Origin: Calliphora vicina
Lineage: Eukaryota > Arthropoda > Insecta > Diptera > Calliphoridae
Direction: 5' to 3'
Assembly: GCF_958450345.1 (NCBI RefSeq)
Contig: NC_088780.1
Coordinates: forward strand, 29,101,667 to 29,165,666
DNA: 64,000 bases
The notes under the pieces are model-generated. The model was not told the origin of the DNA, did no database searches, and saw only the letters and a list, made by a program, of their open reading frames with translations. Positions within the stretch are counted from its first letter, which is position 1, and the number at the start of each line of letters is the position of its first letter. Both the position numbers and the translations under genes were made by a program. This document shows positions 38,413 through 49,985 of this stretch, piece by piece.

Positions 38413-40411
38413 GGAATAATGGAGAGACAACAGCAAATTTTCTTTAAACAGGAGTTGAAAAGAGTTCTTACTGATGAATAGGAAAAGATCGTTCCCAGAG
38501 TTTGCCGCAAACTAGTGGAAAGTTTGTCTAAGAGACCATAAATGGTTATTCAAGCAAAAGGACTCCATACAAGGTATTGATTATTATGGTATTTTTACTT
38601 TTTTTTAGCAATATAAAAGCCGAAATTAAGAGGTATATAAAAAATTTCCTAGTGTACTATTTTGCCTTTTAGCCTTTTATCTCTATACTAATGGTTTTAA
38701 TTAAATTATGAACGTAAACATGATTTTCTGAAAGGACCTTAGTGGTCCGTTTTTTAACAAACTTTATAGCATGACTTCTGAGAAAAACTGATACTGATGT
38801 TCAATTTTGCCATGATTGCTACATAAATAAAATTTTTAATAATATTTGTAAAAATACCTATTTGAACCAAACTCAAAATGGTTCGTCCTAGGACCTAACA
38901 AAATCTAAAATTCTTAAGATAGTAGGTTTCATTATAAGCGAAAAATATATCGTGCAGTGAATTTTATTATTTAACAAAATTATTTATAATATAAAATTTG
39001 AACATTTTTATTTTATTATTTATTGGCTAATTTAACTGGTGTAGCGTGCTAAAATGCAAAGACTGAAGATCCGAATCAATCTGTTATATTATAAACGGTA
39101 AAAGGGGTTATAAAATCACATAATTATGATTTAATGGTCAATAGATACAACATGATATTATTTACAACTCTTTCAAGAAACTGAAACTTTAAAAGTCAAT
39201 AATATGTTAGCTTTCGCACTTTATAATTTTACTGCAATAAGGGCAATCACAATCTTAAACCAATATTTAAATATATAGTATATAAATCAAATATTCGTTT
39301 AGTTCTAACATGAATACCCCTGTTATAATTTTAAAACTTATTTAACAAAATGAATTCATACTTAACCTGTGGCCTAAAATAAAGAAAATTTTTCAAATAT
39401 TTATGTGTGTATTTAAAATATATTTCGCTTTTGTGTCAAAAAAATAACTTAGTGTATATGACAGATTTGTTGTTGGTGTTGTTGTAAAAAAGAATCATTA
39501 AAATTCTAAAATTTCTTGAAGTAAATTGAAGTGTGTTTGTATAAGTATTTATTTACTTAGTGTTATTGTTATTATTATTGTTTGTGTGGTTTTAATTGTA
39601 TTGGTGTGGTAAACAAATGTCTTGATTTTGAGTTGAGATTCGAAAAAAAATATAGATTTGAAACAGCATTAAAATATCCATGCAAATTTTCCACATTTTC
39701 ATAGCAAAAATTTACAATATTTATTTAAGACTTTTAGGGGGACTTTTCAAATACTTAAGGAAGTTTGAGTTTAGGGAAATTTTAAGGAATAATTATGAAC
39801 TTAAAAATTATTGAAAAAAAAAAATTTAGTGTGAAGGTGTTTCTTATTTTTATTTTTTTTTTTATAAAAGTGTGATAAAACGGCTTGAACAGGCAAGACA
39901 AGGCAAATATTTTATTTTATTTTTGGTAGTAATAATAAAGTAGAGTAGAAGGTTAAAGGCAAGAGAAACAACATCAATTCTTATTTTATGTTTTTTTTTG
40001 GATAGAAAAATATTTAAAAAGATTTTTGTTTTTTGGTAATTTGTTTAAATGAGGCAAAAACCAACACCTTGAATTTTATACACAAACACATACACAATAA
40101 TTATTGAAAAAAATATAGATATAAAATACAAATAAATACAACATTTTCCAAAGAAAAGCAAAGTGTAGATTTTTTAGAAAAAAAAAAACAAAACAAAATT
40201 TGTGCCAGGAAGATTTTGTAAGAAATATTTAGAAAAAAAAAACGTAAAGATCACATTGACATGACATTCCATGGATACAAATTTCTTTTTTTGCTTTGTG
40301 GTTAGTAAATTTTTTTTTTAATTTTCCATTTAAATATTTGTATATTTAATAAAAAAAATCATAATGTAAATAACATAAAAGTAAAAAAATTTTAAAGAAA
40401 TTTTCTCTTAC
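38413..40411 (-). other. AT-rich intron, nothing recognised
   Basis: Long A/T homopolymers. The missing Rim exon needed between 40412 and 34916 (see findings) could be here but I could not see it. Confidence 0.5.
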
Positions 40412-40497
40412 ATTTGCATGAATCTGTAAGTCGCCGGGCGTTAATACACCACCAACAACAACACCAGAACTTGTTGCAGTAACACCACCAATTTTAC
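40412..40497 (-). CDS. Possible upstream Rim exon (28 codons)
   Basis: A 86-bp segment with acceptor gaatatcag and donor AAT/gtaaga. The only open reading of the three is (x)GT then KIGGVTATSSGVVVGGVLTP and GDLQIHAN. It stands out from its AT-rich surroundings. It ends in phase 0 whereas the exon at 34916 needs one base from upstream, so the two cannot be joined directly. Assignment to Rim is by position and strand only. Confidence 0.5.
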
Positions 40498-41449
40498 CTG
40501 ATATTCAATCAATTCAATCAAGAGGGGGCATGTCATGGGCGTGGCAGGTTGGTTTGTTTGACATACACACACACACATATATTTATATAAATATTTCATA
40601 GCGTGGGGGGCGTGGGGTTGTTGGTTGGATTTGGTTGATTGTGTTTTTTTTTGGAGAGGGGTCACAGGTCACACACAGTTTACAACACATACACACATAC
40701 AAAGTTGGTTTTGCACAGGAAGTTTTGCGATTTTTTTTTATAACAGTTTATTTTGATTTTGTTGTTATTGTTGTTTTATTTTTAAGGGAGGTAGGAAATA
40801 TATATAAAAAAAATGAAAAAAAATATATAAAATAAATTAATTATATTTTCGATTTTTTATGATTTTTATTTTTGGAATAGAAGAGGAATATTGTACGAGT
40901 TTAGCAAATCATTTCATGATTTTTGTTAAAATTTTGTTATTTATATTAGTGTGTGGTTATGGTAGTTTATTGTTTTTTTTTAACAAAATTTTTAAAAAAA
41001 TTTGATGTCTGTGTATTTAGGTATTAGTAGTGTTAATTTATTTTAAATAAAGGGACATTCTTTATTTTATTTTTTTAGGTTTTAGTAACACATTTGAAAT
41101 TGTGGAGAATTTGTAGGATTTTAATTTTTTATTATACAAAAAATAGAATTTTTTTTTTTGGAAAAATAATAGTAAGTATTAAATATTTGTAGAGTTTAGT
41201 GTTATATAACTTAGCTGTTAACCTTAAGATTAAAGTAAATTGAGATACGTCTAAAATATGTTTTTATGTACAGCTATAATAATGAAAAATCTAATATTTT
41301 AGTATTCTTAAAGCAAGTCTCATAAAATATATACATAGGTTCAAAATAAGATAAAATTATTCTCTTAATAATAGGATAACTATTGTTATTAATTAAAAAC
41401 TATTTTAATATAGCAGCGATTTCAGACATTTTAAGAATAAAAATAATTC

Positions 41450-41829
41450 CCTATATAGAGTAAATAAGCAAACACATTTTTCTTTTAAAATTTCAATAAT
41501 TTATTTTCGAGACTGAATGGGAACTATGAGCATCTATGAGCCGATCGCTATGAAATTAGGTTGTGTGGTTTATTACTATATGAAACTTATTTTTGATAAA
41601 TTTTATTTGGCTACAAACATTTTTAAAAGATTTATGCTCGTTCTTCATAAAATTAGCATGACTTCCGTATAAATGGAACTTATTTGGAAATAAATTTGTG
41701 TAGATACCAATTTTCAATTTGAACAGGTTTTGTCCTTGGGCTTAAAAAATGTATCTTGGACTAATATTACAGACATCAGCACAAACGCATAATACCCTCA
41801 CCTCACCACTATGGTGGTGTAGGATACAA
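41450..41829 (+). repeat. Family A fragment
   Basis: Keeps TTTTCTTTTAAAATTTCAAT, TGAGCCGATCGCTATGAAAT and the far end TATGGTGGTGTAGGATACAA. The hairpin end is lost and the body is shortened. Confidence 0.75.
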
Positions 41830-42135
41830 TTAAAGTCCACTACTTGATTTAAAATTATTCCCTTTAGATACTTTGAAAATTACCACTTGCGTATATTTAA
41901 CAGGGTATCTTTTACATTGCTGCAATAACAAATTTATACAAACTATGGTCACTGTTAGTTAAGATTGAAATTATTGCAATTTACTACATATGAAGAGTTG
42001 AAACAGTCTACATACGACATTTTTATGGCAAGACGTTAATTTCGTAATTGATAAGTTGATTTACGTTTATAGTAGCTGCGTATTTAAGATTTGGTGCTAC
42101 TTTTTTTTATTAATTTTAATACAACGAATCTGCAA

Positions 42136-42660
42136 ATGGCGAAAATAAAAGAATTATCCACTAACGTGGGAAAAAAGTTAAGTAAAGTAAAAGATGGGGA
42201 AATTGTTAGTTGGTCAAAATCTATACTTCAAACTATCATTTGTAACTATAAAAGGTTTGAATGATATGAACGTTAGCCAGTAAGAGGACGTCCATTAAAG
42301 TTTTAAGAAATATTAAAGCGTAAATTTGTAAGAAATGTCCTAGATATTCCAAATAAAGTAGCGTAGAATTAAAAAAAATATCAAAAATTTTATGGAATTG
42401 ATGTCGATGCAGATACAATTAACTGCTGCTTTAAAAAAAATTGGACTTCAGTCGTGCATGGCCGTTTTTAATTAGCTTATGTTTTGGAAAAGGATTAGTT
42501 GTACAGACAAATGCTAGTTTAACCGTTTTGCAAAGGATGGTCACGCAAGAGTTTGGAGGAAGCGAGGTACTGCCTTAGACCAAAAAACGTGAAATGTATT
42601 GAAGAAACTAAATCGTATGAAAAGTTTTGCGATTAAGTGTACGTATCAATTTCTTTTATA
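42136..42660 (+). mobile_element. Tc1-like transposase relic
   Basis: It starts MAKIKELSTNVGKKLSKVKD then GEIVSWSKSILQTIICNYK. RGRPLK and YGIDVDADTINCCFKK follow, then frames with KFNRFAKDGHARVWRKRGT. These are the N-terminal helix-turn-helix domains, GRPRK hook and the DESKF...DGxxxVxRxxG block of Tc1-type transposases. Many stops and frameshifts. Confidence 0.7.
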
Positions 42661-42782
42661 TAAATAGATTTGTATAAATTACATAAATAACTACCATTAG
42701 CTTGATTTAGGCTTTCTTGTTGAGGATTTAACAGATTTGGGTGATAATTTTATCACACACATTTTGTAACGTATTTCTTATA

Positions 42783-43520
42783 AATGGTCTTCCATTAGGG
42801 AAATCCGAACTTTGACAATTGATAGAAGCCTTATTGTTGAAGCTACATCTATCAAAGTGGCTGTCATTTATTAACTTATTCCATGGACGGATAAAGCTTT
42901 CAGCAACACGTGCAAATGCTAAAATTGAATGGGCCTTGGAGAACTTCGAAACTGACCATAATTTGCATCAAAATATCATTTAAAGAACAAAAACAATTGC
43001 TGAATTTGGACGATATCAATCCCCATTAGATCCAAAAGCATCCAATGCATCCAGAAAAAGTTTGGTGTGAGAAAGACATTGGCCACGCCATCACCATCAA
43101 CGGGGAGCACTATAGGTCAATGATTACCAACATATTTGGACTGAATATAATGATATGAATACCAACTACATGTGGTTTCAACAGAATGGCGCTATGTGGT
43201 ACACAGTTCATGTCACAGTGGACATTCTACACGAGCTATTTGAGGCCATGGTCGTCTCACGTGGATGTGATGTGAAATGACCACCGAGATCGTGCGATTT
43301 TACCCCGTTAGACTTTTTCTTGTGGGGTTTTTTTTAGTCGCAATAAGATACAATGCCATCAATCAAATTCTGCCTGATTTATGAGAAATAATCATGGAAA
43401 ATTGTATGGACGCCATTTAGCAAAGATGCTGCGGACATTTGCACGATGTTATATTCCATAAATAATCGATAGCCCTTTCAAATGAATACAAAAAGTTGAT
43501 GATATCTTGCAAACATGTAG
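42783..43520 (+). mobile_element. Mariner-superfamily transposase relic, copy M1
   Basis: Left end TGGTCTTCCATTAGGGAAAT. Coding remnants in mixed frames: KVWCEKDIGHAITINGEHYR, SMITN, WFQQNGAMW, then PPRSCDFTPLDFFLWG. This is the insect DDE family with the WPPRSCDLTPLDFFLWG signature. Several stops. Three further relics lie at 48.7, 51.4 and 60.2 kb. Confidence 0.75.
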
Positions 43521-43778
43521 CTTTATTTAAATTTATATATAGAAAGTGCTTAATGAAAGATGTTATATAAACGTATAAGTTTAATTCTCTACGAGATTTA
43601 AGTTATCCCTAATTAATCTGCGACATAAAAAACATAAGGTAGACATGTTATACATCAATGGATAGAAAATTTTGTCTATTAAAATATGACAAAAAAATCT
43701 TTTTATTTAGTTTTTGCGAAGATACAAATTTTTAAAAATTTTTATTTATTAATATTTTTTAATGAAATTTTACAGTTA

Positions 43779-44042
43779 GTCTGCTTTTACACACAGCAAG
43801 TTTACTTGAAGCAAGTCTCTTCGATTCCCTTTTTAACTTGCTCGAGTGTTTACACACAGCAAGTCTGTGTTCAATTTTATATGTCAAAACCTAATAGACG
43901 CCATTGTGAAAATGAGAAAACAAAAGAGAATTGAAGAGACTTGCCAGTACAAGCAAGTGTGTACTCCTCTTTTTTCTTCTTGCCTCTCTCTCCTATAAAC
44001 TCTAGACTTGCGCAAGAAAACTTGCCCTATGTAAAAGCAGAC
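43779..44042. mobile_element. MITE with TTA target duplication (family E)
   Basis: Left GTCTGCTTTTACACACAGCA then AGTTTACTTG; right arm in reverse GTCTGCTTTTACATAGGGCA then AGTTTTCTTG. TTA is duplicated on both sides. A second internal copy of TTTACACACAGCAAGT lies at about 43850. 264 bp, non-coding. Confidence 0.9.
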
Positions 44043-46587
44043 TTATATAGATTTTTCTATTGAAAATGCAAAAATGACAAATTTTGAAATTTAATATCAA
44101 GAATCCCGCATTTTTCAAAAAAGTTTTTAAAAATCCCAAAAATAGGATTTTTTAGTTTTTTGGCTATAATATCCATACCACGATCGGAGTTATCGAAATC
44201 CTTTACAATATAATTAAAAACATATTGAGCTATCTCAAATGGGTTACTATATTTTGTTATGGATTATGCGATTTGAGAATTTTTGCCCTAAATTTAAATA
44301 TTACTTTAAAAAATTAAAGTTTTTTGGATGGCCCTGAACCCCTCCGTATCAACTACTTTTAATTTTTTTTTTTCATTTGAAATATTTAGTGTAAAGTTGG
44401 CTTTTCAAAAAGTAGAAATTCCTAATACAAAGTACTTTTTTGTCCAAAAACTAGCGAAGAGTCGCCGTTTTAAAATTTTTAAATTCCCATAAAGGAAAAA
44501 TAGAGAAAATCGAGAAATATTTGGACACTCTGCTATCAAAAGACTGGAGTAGGGAGATTAAAAATTTTGAATTTTCAAATTCGAAATATCTCCTAAGATA
44601 TAAGAGATAATTGATGGTTTGGATGGATGGTTGGTTGGTGCTCGACGAGTAGATTCTATATGTGTATTTTTTTTGGAAATCGGAACAAAAACTAAGAAAT
44701 AGCAGTATTTTATATATTTAACATGCCTCAGTTGTTCTAATTTGGGGACACCTGGATGCGACCCTATTAGGCCCATGAGGTCCAAATTCAAAACTGAAAC
44801 TCGAAAATACTTTCTCTTTGCGTGTGTGAAAATTTTATTTAAACGGGACTAACCGTTTAGAAGTTACAGATTTATTTTCCTCTTTTTCTCTATACTACTG
44901 TGTGATAAGAAACCTTGGTATTTCAAAAGTGCATTCTGAGCTGCATGTTACGAAAGTCTGATTTTATTGCATTCGCGAAAAATAGCTTCTTCAATTTTTG
45001 AGCTCACAAAATGATATAGTAATGCTTTGTAATGACATGGGACCCTTAAGCTACAAAGTTAACAGAAAGTTCTGCCGAAATTTTCCATTGTCGTTTTGAA
45101 TAAATGTGGCTAAATTTCATTGATACAGCGTTTCATTTACTCCTTCAATGCACGGATGGTTGAGGGCATGTTGATAAATACTTTGACTTCAAATAACCTA
45201 CTGAAATGAAACCCAATGGTGTTAAATAACTACTTGTATTTATATATACCTATATTTGATTCAGGAGGTATATATATATTAATTTTTGATCCCTTGAAAT
45301 TTTAAAGTCTGACCCGCTCAAATAAAACTGAGTACGCAGTATTACTATGAATGGTACTGCTTTCATATATGTACCAATTTTTTCATGCATACAAATGACT
45401 GTTGCATTTGATTAAGGAAATTTAAAAACAAAAAATCTATCAATTGTTATAAGTAAAATATTAAATATTTTCCTAATGACTTGCTAAAATATACCTAAGT
45501 TTATAAAAAATCTTATTTAAAGCTAAATAGTTTTGACTTTATCACAAATCCTATGTGGCTGTATTGGTATTTTATATAAATAATGTTTTCATATATAAAT
45601 GCATGTTGATTTCATATTAACGCCCATTTTCCAATAAATTTAATAATGAAAATGCAAATTAACAACAACAAAAATGTAGAAGAAAAAAAAAATAAACATA
45701 AACTCGTACAACACAAAACAACAGTAAACAAAAATTAATTAAAAGAAATACAATTCAACAGCCTGCATTAAAGTGGGCAACAATGGTAACAACAGCAACA
45801 TTAACAAATATTGCAAACAACAATAATAAGGAAAACAACAACTACAACAATGACGACGACGATAACGATAAAAACAACGAGGACAAATGTTGCTGCTGCT
45901 GCTGCTACTGATGATGATGACAATACTCATTGTTGTAAGAGTCTGTGTATTGAGTGAATATTTCTAGTATTTTATAATGTGACAAGTAAAACAAATACAT
46001 ATGCATACACTCATACACAAAAACACAAAAACACACACACACAAAGAAATAAATAAATGAGAAAAAAACAACATTTTTACATTTCCCTTTTCCGCCAACT
46101 GTCTATCATTAAATTTATTTCATTTCAGTAAATGTTACAAAGTATAGAGGAAGGAGCAGAGGAAATAGGATGGTGGAGTGAACCAAAAAAAAGAAACATT
46201 TTTATGTGAAACAACGAAATTAAAATAAATTATATACCACAAAATGGTCCAGTTGTTGAAAAAATATAAATATAAATAAATTAAAGAAGTGTTTGTTGGT
46301 GTGTGTTTGTGTGTAGAGTTAAAAATAATGACTTGAAATGCGCAACTGTGCGTATGAGCAACTATAATACAATTTCCACAACAAAACACAAATAAATGTA
46401 CAAACACAGGCACATTCATCGAAAGGACATACACACATTCTCACACACACATATTTATAAACACCCGCATACGAGTCAAACATTTGTTTACACTTATTTA
46501 AAAACTCGTACATTTACACAAACAAACCGCTGATTTTATCTTAAACACACGCGCACATATACACACAAACACTCACAAAATTTATTA
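44043..46587 (-). other. Intergenic or intronic, low complexity
   Basis: AT-rich with unexplained moderately balanced stretches (44.1-45.2 kb), a CAA/GAC/GCT-rich tract at 45.66-45.93 kb, and CA-rich microsatellites at 46.0 and 46.43-46.58 kb. The short frames here are simple-sequence shadows. Confidence 0.5.
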
Positions 46588-47912
46588 CAGTGCACGGTGG
46601 TCAATTCCGGCCAAAAATCCATAACTTCTTTATTTCTTCATAAAAATGTTTGAAATTTGGTATTTGTATTAAAAATAACATAACCAACCGATCGATAAAT
46701 ATTTCGATGTTCAAATACAGGGTTTGATCAAAAAAGCATGGACGTTCTAAAAGTATCAAAAAAATTGCATGCAAGTGGCTGAAATTTAGTCCAAAAATAA
46801 AGAATAAAATATGTGATCGAAAAAAAAATCGGTCATTCAAATTTCGGATTACATATACAGGGTTTGTCGAAACAATCATGGACGTGTTAAAAGCATCGAA
46901 CAAATTATGTTATTCATGTAAATGCCTGAAACTTAGTCCAAAAATGAAGAATAGCATAAGTGATTGAAAAAAAATGGTCGTACAAATTTCGGAATACATA
47001 TACAGGGTTTGGCCAAACAAACGTGGACGTTTTGAAACTATCGAAAAAGTTAGGTTATTCATGTAAAATTTTAAATTTGGTGTACATTTAAAAAAAAAAA
47101 CACACTTGATCCATCGCAAAAAAATATTATCAATTGCATATAGGAGTTGGCCAAATAAACATTGACGTTATAAAAGTATAGAAAAAAGTATGTCATTTTT
47201 GTAAATGGCTTCAAATAGGTTTATAATTAAAAATAACATAAATGATCCATTGAAGAAATTTCGACATACAAATACATGGTTTGGCCAATTCAGAATAGAC
47301 GTAAATAACTCTCAACCTTACACAATTTTTGAAATTGACCAAAAAAATACAAAAAAAACGTGTAAAATATGTAGGCACTGAAATCGTTATGGTTATTGGA
47401 ATGGCAAATAATTGCAGCTGAAATTTATAGTGCTTACTCCTGATACTTTATAGTATTAAATGTAATTTACACTTAACCTCTAATAGCCCCTTTTAATTTG
47501 TTCTGGCCTTTCAAACTTTTTTTAATTTAGTTTCTATAGATTTTTAACTAGTTCCAAATCATTTCACTTTTGTATAATAAATAACATGCAAAAACTCCTT
47601 AATAACTACGTAGAATGGTTAACTGCTAAATGTTTTATAGAAGCATGTGCTAATTTGCAAAAAAAACTTTAAAGAAAAAAGCACAGGCTACTTCAATTTA
47701 AGAGTAAAAAAATCACATTTTTCTAATATTAAAATGACAACAAAAAACCTTTGACTTTACAGCTCTATAAATAACCATATAGTTACTTTATAGCCAAAAT
47801 AGTTATGATACTGTATAATCTGAAGTGTTAAGAAAAATTTGCCATCAAAATTTTATAAAAATTAAAAAAACAAAAAAAAACATTTTTGGCCGGAATTTAC
47901 CACCGTGCAGTG
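46588..47912. mobile_element. TIR element with internal tandem repeats (family F)
   Basis: Left CAGTGCACGGTGGTCAATTC then CGGCCAAAAAT; right arm in reverse CACTGCACGGTGGTAAATTC then CGGCCAAAAAT. About 31 bp of TIR with two mismatches. The left 700 bp hold about five diverged direct repeats of 120-150 bp, each with a version of TACAGGGTTTGGCCAAACAA and GGACGTTTTGAAA. No transposase. 1,325 bp. Confidence 0.85.
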
Positions 47913-48076
47913 GCTTGAAATGCTAAAAAATATTCCGAAAATATATGATGGAAAACTTCACTATTCACCAAATTTATTCAACGTTTGCCTTTGCGTTTTA
48001 TAAAATGACGCCCTTAATTTCTAAAGATTTAATAAAATGTATTAATTAAAAATATAGCATATTTTTAGGCACCGAT

Positions 48077-48140
48077 ATATGTAGGCGTATGATTTATGTG
48101 GAATTTTCGCAGCATATTCAATATTGCTTATACGTACAGT
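48077..48140 (-). repeat. Short dispersed motif (three copies in window)
   Basis: GGCGTATGATTTATGTGG to TATACGTACAGTTGTA; the reverse complement of the 25861-25940 and 30186-30252 copies (CGTACGTATGAGTGATATTT ... AATCATACGCCA). Ends are weakly inverted. May be a very short MITE. Confidence 0.5.
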
Positions 48141-48454
48141 TGTAATAACTAAATAAATTTAAATTTTGATTTAAGATTTGATTTCTTTAGTTGGGAAAAG
48201 AAAAAATTTCAAAATTATAATAAAAAAGCATCAGTGTGTAAACAGAAGTGATTAAGCCATTAACATATAAAGTGTTTATTGTACTGAAAAATATAATAAA
48301 TGCAATATTTAAAACACACCATGTGCCGAGCTATTCGAATGTCTTCTATCTTCTATTTTAATTATACTAATCCCAGAAAATATCCCAATCAATTGAATTT
48401 ATATCAAAATTTGTTTGAATAAATTATACAAAAATTTAATATTTTACATACGAC

Positions 48455-49570
48455 TTTATTCCAAACCACAAATTCAGTTTTAGACAAAACTCTTCATCTA
48501 TTGAACAACTACATAAAATATACAATGAAATAGAGAAATCTTTTAAATCAAATAAAATAAGTTTAGCAATTTTTCTTGACATTGCACAAGCTTTTGCTAA
48601 AAAGTGTCATTAAGGATTTTTTAAATAAATTTGTTAGCATTTATTTCCACATCAAATCGTTCATATCTTGCAATACTGCATCAAAGATTGATTTTTCCTA
48701 ATTAAATATGATGACAATTACTAACTGTTTCATTAAGTGCTTCCTATCTTTAAATTTAAATTAAACAAATAAGGCTGAATTTGACTGATGGCATGGGTTA
48801 TGCTGACTTTGAGGGCCGCTGTTGCTTTTGTTTTAATCGCTTAGACTTGCGAAGAAACACCACAAGACAAGGTCTAACGGGGTCAAATCGCAAGATCCAT
48901 TTCACAGCTCATCCATGTTAGAAGACTATTTCCTGAAATCGCTCGTGCAGAATGTCCAATGTGTCATGAGCTGTGTGGCTTGCAGTTGACGATGATGGCC
49001 TGTCCAACGTCATTGTCAAAGAAATATGGATCCATGATGACGCACCAAACATTGACTTTTTTCGGAATGCTTTGGGAGTTCCCAGATCTCATGTTTATTA
49101 GTATCGTCCAAAATTCTACAATGTTTGTTGACATACCGATTCATCCAGAAAGTGGCCTCACCATTAAATTGGGGAATCAAAAATTTATCATTTGCACGTG
49201 TTGTTGAATGCTCTATCCGCCCAAGGATAAATGGCAGCTATTTCGACAGATGTAGCTTAGGAAGCCATATTGAGACAGCCTTTATATTAGCGGGTGTACC
49301 ACAGTGTAGAAATCTTGTACACATTCCTTATTTAATTTATATTAAAGACCTTTCCCCTTCGCAGAACAAAAATATTTGGAGACACAACTATTGGACTATC
49401 GAAAATCCTGAACAAAGCAGAATAACGATAAGATGGATAACAAAGTAAATAATTCCAAATCGGTTTCTAAAGATTTTACAAGAAAAAAATATCACTACAA
49501 ACCACTGAAGATGAACTGCAATATAACTCCCTATTCAAAAACAATTAAATGACGTTGGATATTTTTGGAC
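48455..49570 (+). mobile_element. Non-LTR reverse transcriptase relic, split by a mariner relic
   Basis: The first part (48455-48735) reads IPNHKFSFRQNSSSIEQLHK, IYNEIEKSF, then NKISLAIFLDIAQAFA: the HxxxxFR...T/S-I-E-Q and FLDIxxAF motifs of Jockey-type reverse transcriptase. The second part (from about 49266) reads TAFILAGVPQ, then YLIYIKDLSPSQN, matching the AGVPQGS...LYxxDLP block. The interval between them is an antisense mariner relic. Stops and frameshifts make it inactive. Confidence 0.8.
48736..49266 (-). mobile_element. Mariner-superfamily relic, copy M2
   Basis: Antisense remnants of the same family as 42783: on the minus strand GSCDLTPLDLVLW-like, then HSAxAISGNSLLTWMS and HDVGQAIIVNCKPHSS-like words. 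Ends AGTGCTTCCTA and GGCTTCCTAAGC are roughly inverted. It interrupts the reverse transcriptase relic. Confidence 0.7.
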
Positions 49571-49985
49571 TTAAAAATATTTAAAATTAAAGTATTTGAG
49601 ACAAAGTAAGAAAAGTAAGTCCTACAAAACCGAAAAGTTTTAATATAAAAAATGAAAAAATAATAATGTAAAATAAATATTACTTTATTTGCCCCACCAA
49701 ATGGTTGATAGTGATGTTTTCACCTAAAATTTGACAGTTTTCATAAAAAAATTATTTAACCGACAATATAACTATAAGTTAACACATAACCAGACTTTGT
49801 TTTAATAGGGGTTAGAGTGTTTATATATTCAAAAGTTATATACACATTTTTCAGCCCATTGTGCATTAATATATGATAACATTAACACACAAAAATAATT
49901 TAAAAAATATATACATAAAGCGACACACACTATTATGTGTTAAAAATAACTTTTTAGAAACATATACATATAAAAAATATACATT

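Noticed and set aside
38112..38447. 111-codon plus-strand ORF in family B copy 2
   Set aside because: Lies inside a non-coding repeat, not open in the other family B copies, no domain recognised.
45739..45930. Ser- and Cys-rich minus-strand ORF
   Set aside because: Generated by CAA/GAC/GCT-type simple repeats, no domain.
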